Shown: positions 29,453-40,853 of the stretch, one piece after another | Layout of the letters: every line of letters begins with the position of its first letter | Position numbering within the stretch: position 1 is the first letter of the stretch | Assembly: GCA_964035575.1 (NCBI GenBank) | Contig: OZ037929.1 | Location: 558,001-622,000, forward strand | Reading direction: 5' to 3' | DNA length: 64,000 nt | From: Rhynchopus sp. YZ270_cl-10 | Lineage: Eukaryota; Euglenozoa; Diplonemea; Diplonemida; Diplonemidae | Notes under the pieces: model-generated | Told to the model about the DNA's origin: nothing | What the model saw: only the letters and a program-made list of their open reading frames with translations | Database searches by the model: none | Translations under genes and position numbers: made by a program

Positions 29453-30844
29453 CCGACTCCTGGTGCCAGGTCTTTTCATCTCGTGGGCGAAATAGACCAT
29501 GGAGGTGAACGGCATGCGCGTCCGCACAGCCACCACCGACCGCACCGTTTTTTACCTCCGTGTATCACTGATTACACACCTCCTTTTCCACATATTCCTC
29601 CAACAGAACCCGCACAAACCCGTCGTCACTTGTGCAGGCAAAAAAATTTCTTCGGCTCCGCCGGGGAAAATAAATTCAATAACTTAGTATTCCCCCCCGA
29701 AAAATAAATTAATTCACGACTTTATAAATTAGAACGTCACTAATTAGGATTTTATAAAATAAAACGCTATTAATAATAGGCGGGACTGTAATTTGGAAAT
29801 TGGGAAATTCTGATTTTTTCCCCTCTTTGGGGGGCCCACCACCTTTTCTGGGGTAAGAAAAAAAAATATCGACAAAAAAATCCGGCACCGTCCAGGGCTG
29901 GACCCAATTTTTATTGCCTGCGGCGCCATTTTTCCTTTTTTGCTCCGCAAAAAAGGGTTCGTAGAGTGACTCTGTGGTGTAAAAAGCTACATTTTTACAC
30001 CGTACCCTAATTTTTTTCGCCTGCGGCGCCATTTTATATATTTTGTGTTGGGTGATCTATGAACGGGGAGTGATTTTTATGGTTATAGTAGCGTTCCACT
30101 TAACGTTGTGAGCAACACTAGTCGTAGTGGCCAAAATTTGTATCAGTCAAAAACTTGTCCATTTTTCTGAAATGACCCCACCACAGTGAGGGTAGAGCTC
30201 GGAAAACCCAAAAAAGCCAAGACAAGCCCCCCAAGGCCCAAAACCTCTGCTGACCCAAAAAAAAAATTCTGACCCAGATTTGGCATTTTTTTCCAAAACC
30301 AAGCTAGGACCCTGAAAATGGTGCCGCAGGCAAAAAAAAATATGGGTTCACTCCGCGAGCGAAGCGAGCGGAAATTTTTTTGGGGTGTACTTCCGTGAGC
30401 GCAGCGAGCAGAAAAAAATTAAGGTGCTATCATGCCATCTGGGGGTCGGGCGAGGGGGCCCCAACAGTGCCCAAAAACCCCCCACATTTTTTTTTTTTCT
30501 GCCCCGAGATTTTCCGTTTTTTTTTTTTTTTCCCGCCAAACCGCAAAACCGGGTTTTTGCGGTTTTGAAACCGCAAAAAAGCACCTAGCTAGTGCCCTGA
30601 TATGAGGGGAAGGAGTACTTTCCCCCACAACAACTGAACAAAAATAATAGTTGAATGATGAATATGACTGTGCATGCACACACATCATGATTAAAATTCA
30701 GTGGCAGAGGGGTTCTGAAGGAGCACTTTACACAATGCGCAAATGCACCAACAATCCACAGAGGGCAGCAAGCGAGGGGAACGGGGGGAAAGGTTTTCCC
30801 GCTGCGATCAACGAGACATAAGTTCTAAATGAAAAAAAAAAAAA

Positions 30845-30950
30845 TGAAGTTGATAATGCAAACGCCTCTGGGACGCAGGCACTGAGGCGGAAAAAAGAAA
30901 AAAGAAAAGTTTATAAGATGACCCTAAGCCTCTCGTGCTTAGTCACCTTG
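30845..30950 (-). repeat. Type A and type B hairpin elements in tandem
   Basis: Type A at 30845-30894 (TGAAGTTGATAATGC leader, GACGCAGGCACT end, loop shortened). Type B at 30906-30950 has the canonical CCTAAGCCTCTCGTGC core with GCTTAG partner and GTCACCTT end. Confidence 0.72.
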
Positions 30951-31392
30951 TAGGAATACAAGAAAAGTTAGAAAATGCGGGATGGAAACAGGGAGCTAAT
31001 GCACCCACTTTTTTATTCAAAGTGAGAGAGGGGGTGGGTGAGGTTTCTTGTAAATGTAATTTTTTTTTTCTTCTTTATTTGATAGGGGACCTGAGGGGTG
31101 TGGTTGAACAAAAAAAAAAAACATGAAGTCGTGACAACCTTTGCACACTTCAATTCTTCAACCAAACCTTTTTTTTTTTTTTGCAATGTTTTATTTTTAT
31201 TGTTGTTTTTCGTTACGTGTGAGAAAAAGAGACGAAAGCACTTTGTACGTGAGCCACACAGGTCTCACTAGGTGCGTCCGTCAATATTAGAAGGGGGGGG
31301 GGGGGGGGGGATTTTTTTTGGACATCTGCAACTTCAAAAGCTGAAAGTGCATTTGTGTGTAACCAATTGGTTTTTTTGTGGGGGAGAAGGGG

Positions 31393-31515
31393 CACAGCAG
31401 AGAATAAGACTCGGGGACTGGGACCCGGTTATTCTCAGCCGGACTGGGACCCAGTACCGGGACCTGGACCAGGACCTTGACCAGGACCCAGGGACCCCGC
31501 TTATTCTCTGCTGTG
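31393..31515. mobile_element. MITE, second copy of the GAGAATAAG family
   Basis: Inverted ends CACAGCAGAGAATAAG and CTTATTCTCTGCTGTG. The flanks AGAAGGGG and AGAAGGGT form a near-perfect 8-bp duplication. Compared with 12714-12908 the core GAGAATAAG is kept, but the outer bases differ on both arms together, so pairing is preserved. Confidence 0.85.
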
Positions 31516-32008
31516 AGAAGGGTAGTGAGTTTGCGTTGTATTTAAAAAAGAAAAGAGAAAAACAAACCAAGTTTCATTCTCTCTTTTTTTGCAACTCCGC
31601 CAGGTGCCGGCACGATCGCAAAAAGAAGAGAAAAACAAAAAAAACAAAAAAAATGAACATGAAAATTTAGAGGTCGTCCCGAGCTCGCCCCAAGGGAACA
31701 AAGCGGCTCGTAAGATGAGCCGAAACCTCGCGCTTAGGCACACCTCAAAAAGGGGGGGGGGGGGGGGGGGAAAGATAGGACGAACACACCTCTCGCGAGA
31801 CATATTCACCGTGACAACATTGAAACCGAATTATAATTTTAGAGGAAAAGACAAAAAAACTAACAATACTTTTTCTGTTCAGGAAACAGAAGCACGGGGG
31901 AAACATTAAAAAACACTGAATATTTTCTCCATGCACGGTGCAAGAACCTTTCGGCGCCAGAAACCAATCACCCCTTATTAGTTAATCAGACACACACACA
32001 CCACCAAC

Positions 32009-35000
32009 TTATAGCGTCGCATACGAGGACCCCCGCTCGAAGGTACGTCTCTTTGAGGAAGTACGCCAGGCAGCACTGGTGGGGGTGTTGCTGTAGTCCA
32101 TATCTTCGTAGAAGCGTTGCCTGCGAGACACACGCTGTGTCCCATAGAGTAGTGACACACTCACAGCAGTGACCAGGACTGTGAGTTATTTTTTTTTGAG
32201 TGTGTATGGGTGGTTTTTATATAAAGTAGAGCTGAAATACAAACTCTCGTGAACAGAGTGTACCTTTGGTATGACCGGGGTTCCATTTCGTGGTTTACAT
32301 CTATTAAATTCACACCCCCGCTAATTTGGAGAAAAAGATCTAAAAAAAAAAATCTTCCATACCTGCAAGGAAGGAGTACGACGACGAGGTTCTCCTGAGG
32401 TCCACCTTCTCTCCCCGCTCCACAGGCTCCACTACCGGCGCTGCGACGGCGAGCTCTGCTGTCTGCAGCTTTGCGGTTTGCTGGAGGGTGAGCTTGGCAC
32501 GCACCTCCTTGGGAATGCGTGCGAGGCATGCACGACGGGACACCACAGCGTCGAAGGCCTCCAGCGGCATAGCCGTCAAACACTCGGCGGAGAACCCTGC
32601 GCACGCCTCAGGGCTGATCTCCTTGAAGGCTGTCGAGCCGTCAAACGCTGCACACTGTGCTGGGGTGATGCTTGCAGCTTGCTCACGAGAAATGCTAGTC
32701 GTCAGAGCTGTCGGCAACTCACGGATCTGCCCCGCCACTGCCCCAAACGCCTCTGGAGTGATTGCAGAAAAGCATGCAGCACTCACACCTTGAATCGCAA
32801 CCCCTAAAGAGTTAATTTGCACTGCAGTTAACAAATCGCAAAACCCAAGAGAAACAATCTCCTTTGTCTCCAACATACGCAACGACAGCCTCGCCACCAC
32901 CGACGCAGGAATGCTGGACCGCACCTCAGGGGTCAAATGGTTGAAACAGTTCAAACGCCCTGCAAGGTATTTAAATGCCTCCAACGGCAATGCCTTGACA
33001 CACGCTGTTGTCAACCCGGAGCATGCAGTGCCGGACTGATACTTCACAAAGTCACCCCCGTTCATTCCAGAACACTGCTCCGTTGTCAACCACCCCATCT
33101 GCTTTGGAGTTGCTGCCAGCGAATGCTCCATGCTAAGATGATTGATTTGATCCGGAGAAAACGCTGTAATAGCAGCCTCGCTAAGCGTTTTAAAGCAGGG
33201 TGCGGGGATGCTCTTTAGCAGGCCAACTTTGATAGCACGAATCGACGCCGCAGACACCGCAGAACAGTTGCAGAACACCAGAGGGCATGCGTCATTTGCG
33301 ACATCAAGCGCAAAGAGAAACCCATCGCGTTCAGCGAGGATCTGCTTGCACTGTGGTGGGGTAAGCGCTGCCATCTGCGCTGCTGTTGCTGCAGATGCGA
33401 GCAACGCCTGGGGAATGCTGTTCAGCTTATCAACCGGAAGCCCGGCGAACACTGCAGCTGGAATTGCGGCAAGACACTCCGCTTTGATGAGAGCAAACAC
33501 ATCGGCTGCAAGCGATGGGATCTGCTCCAATGTGAGATTCGCACAGTCCGCCGGCAGGGCCGCAAGACCAAGAAGCACTGCAGCAGGCGGGTTTGACACC
33601 ATCGCAGACACCGCAGTTTTAACAGCTTCACCCATTGCTGTCTTGCAGGGGATTCTTGCTGCCACCTTCTCAATGTCCTTCTGCCTCATGTGTGTGACGC
33701 ATGCAACAGAAATCCCGCCGCATGCTGACATCAAAGTGTCGAATGTATCGCTTTCTGCAAACGCGGCGCAACGTTCTGCAGGAAGTGCGGCGATCTGTTG
33801 TGCAGAGATCTTCGTCACAACGGAGGCGCCCAGGCCAAAGAGCTGTCGGATGTTGAGCTGCGCAAAGGCCTCTGGAGCTAGAGTCTCCACGCACGACGCA
33901 GGCAGGTCCACCAGCACCTCAGGGACTACACGCGACAGCTGCTCCCCAGAGAGCGAGGTGCAGTTCACCAGAAGCTTCAAGTCATCTCCGTTCAGCTGTG
34001 CGAATGCGGACGCCGGGACGACCTTCCAATCCACGTGGCCACTGAGCATATCCTGCTGGCTCACGCTTGGCAGCAGATCGGAGATGCGGTTCAACTGCAC
34101 ACTCCTCGACAACGCTGTGACGTTAAACCGAATCTTCGCGACACATTCCGGGCTTTCCCGAATCGCTGCAAACGCCGCACGCACGCAACCCTCACTCAAC
34201 ACACCGCAAATCGAGACACTCAGATACTCAAAAGAATCCGTCGTCGCAAACAGAGCGCACGTCCTCGTATCCATAGCGGCGACCTGCGCGTCGGTGATGT
34301 GAAGGATAACCTCCTTTGGGATAGGCGCAAGCTGGGCTGCATTGATTCCTGCGAAGGCCTCTGGGGTGATGGAACGCATGCAGGGGACTGTCATGTGGGA
34401 GAACACCTTGGCGTCGATGCGCGACATTTGCGATGCAGTAAGCGTCTCGCAGGTGAGCATCGCCTTGAGAACGTCCTCTGTCACCACCCCTGCTGGGGCA
34501 GCCGGGACAGCCGCAGCCAGCTTGACCACACCACGCTGCTCTGGAAGGTTGTCCGGCAGACTCGCTGTAGCATCCAACACGGCTTTCACCTCCTGGGAAG
34601 CAGTGTGCTGGTAGCACGACGGTGCCTTCAAAGATGCGCGAGACAACGCTGGAATCGCCTTCACACATTCAGCGGAAATCCCTGCACAGAGTTCGATCGT
34701 CGCATGCTTGAAGAGATCCGACGATGCAAAGCTTGCACAGCTTGCCACAGGGAGGGCAGCAACCTGCGCAGACTTGAGCGATCCACTAACCGCGCTTGAG
34801 AGCTGCACCAATTGGTCGGGTTTCAGCGCAGCAAAGACATCCGGAGGCATCGAGGCGAGACAGGCAGCATCCAGCGCGAAGACGGCCTTGGAAGGGATAC
34901 GGGACACCAGGTCTGCAGGAATGTTCTGGCAGAAGGTCAGCAGCTTGACATCGTCTGCAGTCATGCGTGCAATGTTGACTGTGTCAACCGAGGCCCAGTC

Positions 35001-35108
35001 CACCTCACGGATGTTCCCCGGGTCCGTCTTTGAGAGTGCACGCGCAGGAAGGAAGTCTGCTATTTCATTCGACAACACACAAACCACAGCAAGCGAAGGG
35101 AGTAACAT
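32009..35108 (-). CDS. Repeat-built type I membrane protein, two exons, 971 aa
   Basis: Exon 1 is 35108-32363. A 184-base intron (donor GTATGG, acceptor ACTCACAG, phase 1) leads to exon 2, 32178-32009. A signal-like N-terminus precedes about 880 residues of degenerate repeats of 20 to 30 residues, rich in Ala, Leu, Pro and spaced Cys. They carry phrases such as ITPEAFAGINAAQL, SAACFSAITPEAF and LTPPQCKQI, typical of a helical solenoid. Splicing joins SYSFLA to VLVTAVSVSLLYG, which makes a membrane helix (about 911-928), followed by a basic tail of about 40 residues. Without splicing exon 1 would end in an artificial MEDFFF. The intron carries a type D hairpin element. Role unknown; an extracellular solenoid suggests binding or adhesion. 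Confidence 0.8.
32226..32280 (-). repeat. Hairpin element, type D, inside an intron
   Basis: AGCTGAAATACAAACTCTCG and CAGAGTGTACCTTTGGTATG. It lies in the 32179-32362 intron. Confidence 0.65.
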
Positions 35109-36697
35109 TGTATGATTTGAGGGTCAGGAGGGGGAAGGAGAAAGGGGAAATGTGTAAAAAAGGGGAAAACCTGGTGGGTAGTGCATCAAGCCTTTTTCCA
35201 CAAGCGTTATTGAGGGAGTGCTGCGGCTGCGGGGAGCTTGTTTTCCTCAGGTTGTTCCGGAAAATATAGAAAACACTATCTCGCGAAGCAGAGTTGTGGT
35301 TTTGTGATGTGAAAGAGTGCACGAAGGGTTTTAGGTAGAAGAATAAAGTTAGAGGAGACAGTTTCGTTTCTTTTTTTTGAATAATTCGGTTGATTATTTT
35401 GGGTGTGTGTTGAACGCAGTTGTGGGTTGGATGCATGTGCCTCACTCACCTGCACAGAGATCTGTTTTGTGCGTAAAGTGTGTAATAAAATATCCTGTGT
35501 TGATATTTTTATTACTGCAATACGCTCCCACTACCTGGCCTGTGAAGAGGAAACCTCTTTGAGGCCAAAAAAAGAGAAGTTGAAAGTGCAAAAAACGAAA
35601 AAAAAAAAAAAATACCATCCCCTTTTACCTTCCCCATCAGTTATACAATGAAAGCAAAGCTTTGTTAAAAGAGGTGAACCTAAGCCAAAAAAACTTCCAA
35701 AAAAAAAATAAAACCACACAAAATTCAAAACCGCAAAAAAAGGAGAGAAAAAAAACTTGAAAGATAAACGCGCCACTGGTACACACTTATCTTGAAAAAG
35801 CTGGAGCTAGAGGGCGAGGGTAGAGCAGAGAGTACCATATTAAAAGAAAAAAAAAAAAAGAAAAAAAATTAAAAACGAATGGAAAGGACATTGGAACAGT
35901 GCCCACTTTGATTTTTTGCCTGAAATTTTTTTGATGGACTTTGGAGGGGGTTTTTATATACCACTAAACTCCACTAAACTCCTCTAAAAAAACTCCACCA
36001 AATTTTTCAGGCAAAAATCAGGTGGATTGACACATTGGCGGTAATGTTGCTCTATTACTCCTTTCCACTCCCCCGATCAAAAAAAAAAAAAAAATCATAA
36101 AATAAAACGAAAACTCGGTGAAATATGTACTTGATGTACATAACATCTTAACATGAAACTAATAAAAAGAACAGAGGTTTTGTCAAAAAAATGTGCCGCA
36201 CAAAAGCCTCCATAATGAGTGTTCTCACTCATCCGACATTTTTCCTTCCCTCTTGATAATCTGTTGTTGATTTTTAGTGTAGCTGCCGTCAAGACAGTCC
36301 ATTTTTTTCTTCTTTTTTTCTCCATTTTTCTTACCGTTGTTATGTCTCTTGCAGGCGGCAATGTACCTACACTCTCTTCCTTCCCTTTTATTGATAAATC
36401 TGTTTCGCGTATTTACCATATGAGGCAAGTATTTCACTAAAAAGAAGAGGAAAATATTGAGAAAAAAAAGCACCCTTCTGCGACACATTTTCTCCCCCCT
36501 GAAGAAAAAAAAATAGTGATACCGTGTTGACCCGGCTGTAGTCAGCCGTGATTATTTCCCCCCTTCTTTTGTCTTGAATGACTCAACTGCAACGTTGCTG
36601 TATATTGCAAAACAAACAGAACACTAACCACAGAAGGGCCCTGTGAATGATAAGTCCCCGTCACTTCCCCCCCACACCCAACCCACGGATGCCACTT
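35109..36697. other. Spacer between the repeat protein and the four-TM gene
   Basis: The gene strand is pyrimidine-rich just before the 35108 start. Contains the duplicated 125-bp block at 35465-35591 and a degenerate type B copy near 35665. A hairpin at about 35759-35797 has AAGATAA/TTATCTT ends. A self-complementary segment lies at about 35900-36030 (a CACTTTGATTTTTTGCC half mirrored by CAAAAATCAGGTGG). No gene. Confidence 0.5.
35465..35591 (-). repeat. 125-bp dispersed block, copy 1
   Basis: Almost identical to 41676-41801. It contains a hairpin (GTAATAAAATATC and its complement, 35482-35515) and ends in a type A leader. On the gene strand it reads: type A leader with TTTCAAC, T run, then CCTCTTCACAG, the look of an intron 3' end. 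Confidence 0.8.
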
Positions 36698-37566
36698 CTA
36701 AATCTCTTCGAACTTCCGCGATGTGCAGGTCTTCAGATGCTGGATAATTGCTGTAAAAGAGGAAAGTTGAAAGAGTGATCTATAAAACGTGTGTTGTGAT
36801 ACATACTAACAATGTTAATCAGAATCCCGCCAATATGGATGAAGAACATGCTCTTGAAGGTTGTGCTGTTGTACTCCTCGCTGTCCCCAAGCAGTTCTGG
36901 GTTGGGGCTTGCGTACTTGCAGGGCATCTGTGGTATTGGTTCGTTTTTGTGTGTGCTTTTTTTTTTTTTTTTGTCATTCCCTTTTGTTGTGTAGCTACGT
37001 TATGCGACTTCCCAAATACTGACTTTACTGTGGATAAGCCGCAGCCCTTTTTTTTTTGCAAAAAGGGTTAAATCCTGAACCAAATCGCAAAAGACAAGTT
37101 GATGAAAACATACCCTAGCACGGTCGTACGACGCAAGGAAGAGCACGAAGGCGGTGGTCCCGAAGATGAGGGACAGAAAGAAGGGGCGGATTTTGGTGCC
37201 TGCACCCCACATGACGTGGAAGAAGGCGTGGATGAGGGAGAGGACTGCGAGGGCGTGGATGGCGAAGCGGGCCATGGAGACGCGGAAGTAGGTGTCGCAG
37301 ACGCTGGCCGCGTGGTCGGAGAGGTCACCGTCGTGGCACTTCAGCGTGAACATCCATTGGTAGTCGTTCACATCCTCGGGCGTCTCGTCTGTTCTGTTGG
37401 TAACCGCATCCGTGCTGTTGCACTGCGTGATCTTGTACAACAGCACCCCAACCTCAGAGTGTGTATCCCCGTTCACCACCTCCATCCATCGCGGGAACCC
37501 AAGAGTCACAGCATAAATAGAAAACGTAAGAAAAATAAACACCGGTGTCAAGACAGGGGTCCGCAT
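36698..37566 (-). CDS. Four-transmembrane protein (claudin/amastin-like topology), three exons, 208 aa
   Basis: Exons 37566-37114, 36927-36807 and 36750-36698, with GTATGT donors and acceptors ACCACAG and TTTTACAG (introns 186 and 56 bases, phases 0 and 1). Membrane helices lie at about 8-24, 101-120, 129-146 and 179-196. Between the first two is a cysteine-containing loop with NST and NRT glycosylation sites and a Trp (YQWMFTLKC). A short loop separates helices three and four. Both ends face the cytosol in the simplest model. The layout resembles claudin, PMP22, Sur7 or amastin families, but I see no diagnostic signature, so the family is open. The 56-base intron contains TTTCAAC 23 bases before its AG, the motif also found in the hairpin elements. 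Confidence 0.75.
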
Positions 37567-38999
37567 GGTGTGTGTGTGTGTTTTTGTATATCCTTAGGTA
37601 GTTTTTTACGCGGAGAGGTAGGAAAAAAAAGGGAGAAAAAAGTGAAGTTATTAATGCAGGCACCTCCGACTGACCCACGTACGATGCCAGCCATCCGGAT
37701 GAAAGCACAAGTACCCTGCGGCCAACAACAGAAGATGTAAAAAGGAAACCTAATGACTGGCCCGTACCGTAAGAGAACGAGGGCGGTACACAACCGCTCG
37801 ACAGCCGGCGGCCCACCTTCCGTTGAAGAGTTGTGAGCTTACAGGTACTGCAGTTCGCTGCACCCAACGCTTGATGCACGATAGTCTACACAAGAGAGCA
37901 GAAACCCAAAAACACAAAAAGGGGTGGGCGGGGGGGTCACAACATCTCTCTCTTGGCGCCCCATGCTGTACCGACAGTTGGGCCTCACCCTTTCTCTTAG
38001 GGATATACATGGACGTCCTTACAGGCAGCACACCGTAACCCAAAGGCGTGGCAGAGAGACTCCGTAGAGCGACTCTGGCCTGACCGCTGGCCATTTATGC
38101 TCCGGGTGCGAGCACCCATCATAGCATAGGGGGGCCAGCCTGACCCAGCATTTATATACCCTGCCAGGGTGAACTTGCATAAAAGAGGGCAGGGGCGTTT
38201 AGACCCTGAGGACTAGGGGAAGTCCCGCATACCCCAACAGAAAGACAAAGGCTATGCACTGGTGATATAGGAGAGGCAGGGTTGCTGAAAAACAAAAAGA
38301 CCCTGAAGGCACAAAAACGCCCCGCATACCCCTCCTCGCCTCCTGTTTTGTAATCTCTCAGGTAGGAGACATCGGTTCGAGCGGTCAACACCTTCATAGA
38401 GTTTCTGGAGGAACGGACCCCCGGATGCAATTTAAGGTCCAGCCCAGGACAAGAAAAAAAAAATGTTGTCGCGCGTAAAAAACTGGGCGTTTCTTAGAGA
38501 GAAAGAGGCAAATAGGCTTACTCTTCTGAGGTAGAAGTGGTTTCAAGCCTCCTCTTGTGCGTTGCAAGGTTAGGGGAAGCTGGCTGGATAAATCTTTGTG
38601 TGGATTTACGCTAGCACTTTCAGAAGTTGAAACCAAATTTTTCATCTTTGCTGCAAGCGAAAGCCGCTTGCACTGTTGCTTTGGAGAAGAGGGTCGTGCA
38701 TTTTAGAACAAATTTGGACATTAATTTTTACAAGAAGTGAAGGCGGTGTGTGTGGCAGCATGCTAAGCTAGAGTATGAGCTGTGGATCAGATGAGGTTCT
38801 GAATGATAGAGAGCTTACACACACCTTGGCCAACTGTGAGGATCTTGTAGACGGCGTTGCTCTACTAGGAAGCAAGGTGATGTGAAGCGAAGAGGGAAAG
38901 GTGAGGTGGCAGAGGGGAGGGGGGTCTCGTATGTTTAGTTATCCGGTTTGTGTTGTGTCGATAATCACTTTGCTTCAAAAAAAAAAATGGTTTTCCATA
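37567..38999. other. Spacer with an unusual non-repetitive island (about 37740-38650)
   Basis: A type A-like leader lies at 37641. From about 37740 to 38650 the sequence lacks the homopolymer tracts of the other spacers, is GC-richer, and contains strong small hairpins such as GGGTGCGAGCACCC and a TATATAAATGC box on the minus strand. Minus-strand frames of 92 to 114 codons exist but do not look like known proteins. It could be an unrecognised gene, a structured RNA or an old element. Confidence 0.4.
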
Positions 39000-39002
39000 A
39001 AT

Positions 39003-39155
39003 CATGGATGTACAAGAAGTATTTGAACAGAAAAAGTACTCGAAAGTCGAAAAAAAAAACAATACTTGATACACATACAAACCCTTCCCATCAAAGTACT
39101 TGAAGTGAGCACAAAAAAGTGAAAAAAAAGTGAACAAATACTTTGTACATCCATG
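39003..39155. mobile_element. Foldback element, short relative of 6918-7346
   Basis: Ends CATGGATGTACAA and TTGTACATCCATG, with interior copies of AAGTACTTGA and related words. 153 bp. The target duplication is not clear. Confidence 0.72.
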
Positions 39156-39445
39156 ATTTTCACGAATTGTTCAAAAAAAAAAAGGGGGTGGTATGGGACA
39201 GACACCCCCTAGAAAGATGTCGGCGAGAGAAATGTGTCTCGCACGAAGCGTACAGCACTAGTAACGCATCTTGCTCAAAAAGAAGGTCCAAGCCTGAGAG
39301 GAGCACTGCTGTGACCCCCCTTACCACATTTGTGTACATCACTATTCCAAAAAGATGTACAAAACAACAAAGATGGGAGTACTGTCGCTGGAAGCGTTGT
39401 CTTGCTAAGAGACAAGCAAAGGGGCGGCAGCCACGTTTTTTTTTT

Positions 39446-39494
39446 TGAAAACTTGGTTGTATTAGTGTAGCCACCCTAGAGTGTGCTCCCACAA
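39446..39494 (-). repeat. Dispersed element, type E
   Basis: TGAAAACTTGGTTGTATTAG followed by TGTAGCCACCCTAGAGTGTG. Nearly identical over 45 bases to 51471-51520. Confidence 0.7.
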
Positions 39495-39881
39495 TACTAA
39501 ATACTTTTACGTCACCGCAGACGTTTATTATTAACTTCTTCAAAAAAAAATAGCACAAAAAAATCATGGATGGCATAACTCTGTTCTGAAGAGTTGGCGT
39601 TATTTACCTTGGGTATTTTGAAATCAATTGGGCAATTCGCTGCATGGAATATTTGCCCATTTTTTGTTTTTTTGTTTTGTTTCTGTGTTGTTGTGTATAG
39701 GATTATTTCAGTAAGTGAACCGCGAACCGCACCACAGAGTTGTAATTGCGGTGCTCGTCCCCTGTTGCTAGGAGTCGTCACAGCGTTGTTTTTTTTAAAA
39801 GGGTCTCATCTCTGTTTTGCTCTGAGATGTTGCATTTCAAATATCGAAATATATTTTGTCTTTGGTTTATTTGCACTGTTA

Positions 39882-40026
39882 TGGTGTGATCACCCAAACG
39901 GATTCTCCGTGGTTACCCCGTGGTTCCCCCGAAGGTGCTCCGCAAATCTTAATATAGCCCGAAACAGTTCTCCGTGGTTCCCCCGTGGTTCTTCCGTGGG
40001 TTGTCCGTACCCCCTGAATCACACCA
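39882..40026. mobile_element. TGGTGTGA-ended element, short copy
   Basis: Ends TGGTGTGATCACC and GAATCACACCA, with flanks TGTTA on both sides (5-bp duplication). The interior repeats a motif of the type TTCTCCGTGGTTCCCC six or so times, in the style of subterminal transposase-binding repeats. Confidence 0.78.
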
Positions 40027-40214
40027 TGTTATTCATCAAAATTAAACGAAAATCGTCAAATTTGTATGAAAAGACCCGAGCTGTATTCAGTCGTTTCTTG
40101 ACTGGTTTTTGAAGAATAAAAAAAATAATCCTTCTTCGTTTCGTTTTGCTTGGAGCGGGGGTGTGGGTTGTGGCTTTGTGGTGATTGTTGAAAATCAAGA
40201 AAAAAAAGCTTATT

Positions 40215-40853
40215 ATGGTGTGACCACCCAAACCGATTCTCCGAGGTTCTTCCGTGGTTCTTCCGTAGGTACTCCGGTAAGGGGGGTATACTTTTTTTTT
40301 GTTGTTTTCGGTTTTCGCCACCCGGGGGGCTTCGAGACCACCACCTGCACGCGGGTGCCACAAACATCCAGACTGGGAAAGCCTCCAAGGCGGTCATGGC
40401 ATATATAGTTGCGTATTACACACAGTACAGTACAGTACAGTACAGTACAGTACAGTACAGTACAGTACAGTACAGTACAGTACAGTACAGTACAGTACAG
40501 TACAGTACAGTACAGTACAGTACAGTACAGTACAGTACAGTACAGTACAGTACAGTACAGTACAGTACAGTACAGTACAGTACAGTACAGTACAGTACAG
40601 TACACACTACATACGGGCGGTTCATTTTTTTTCAAGGGATTTTTTCCTCGCCGTTATTTTTTCGCGCGAAAATGCCATTTTTGGCATGTTTCAACCAATA
40701 CAAATCCGTGGTGACCTCTCTCAGTCAAATTTGTGGTCATTTTCTCCTTGTGACAGAAACTGAGAACAACAAAAAAAAGTATACCCCCTAGCAGTTCTCC
40801 GTGGTTCCTCCGTGGTTCTTCCGTGGGTTCTCCGCACCCCCTGAATCACACCA
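40215..40853. mobile_element. TGGTGTGA-ended element, long copy with pentanucleotide array
   Basis: Same ends and same CCGTGGTTC subterminal repeats as the preceding element. The 640-bp body contains the TACAG array (40424-40604). The arms just inside the ends also mirror each other (GGGGGTATACTTTTTTT and its complement near 40780), so it is another foldback. Confidence 0.75.
40424..40604. repeat. TACAG pentanucleotide microsatellite, about 36 copies
   Basis: An uninterrupted array of the 5-mer TACAG. It gives open frames in several phases on both strands, which are artefacts. GTAC inside each unit is self-complementary. Confidence 0.95.

Larger units (their letters stand above)
28157..30605. 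mobile_element. Composite nested foldback element, about 2.4 kb
   Basis: Outer inverted ends share CAGGGCACTAGCTAG with GCGGTTT runs (28165-28230 and the complement at 30540-30600). An inner inverted pair of about 105 bases, bearing GGCGCCGCAGGC and TTAGGGTACGGTGTAAA, lies at 28634-28742 and 29926-30035. A third pair (ACAGTCCCGCCT and AGGCGGGACTGT) lies inside that. The centre holds a transposase-like fragment. It is probably several elements inserted one in another. The GCCGCAGGC unit recurs at 30320 and at 42.8-43.2 kb. Confidence 0.7.
30607..32008. other. Spacer before the repeat-protein gene
   Basis: Holds type A (30845-30894) and type B (30906-30950) hairpins, a degenerate type B copy at about 31700-31745, a MITE (31393-31515), and pure G runs of about 24 bases (31287-31310) and about 22 bases (31749-31770). 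No gene is supported. Confidence 0.5.

Noticed and set aside
40296-40791. Open frames of 100-154 codons with YSTVQ or CTVLY repeats
   Set aside because: Produced by the TACAG array, which has no stops in these phases on either strand.
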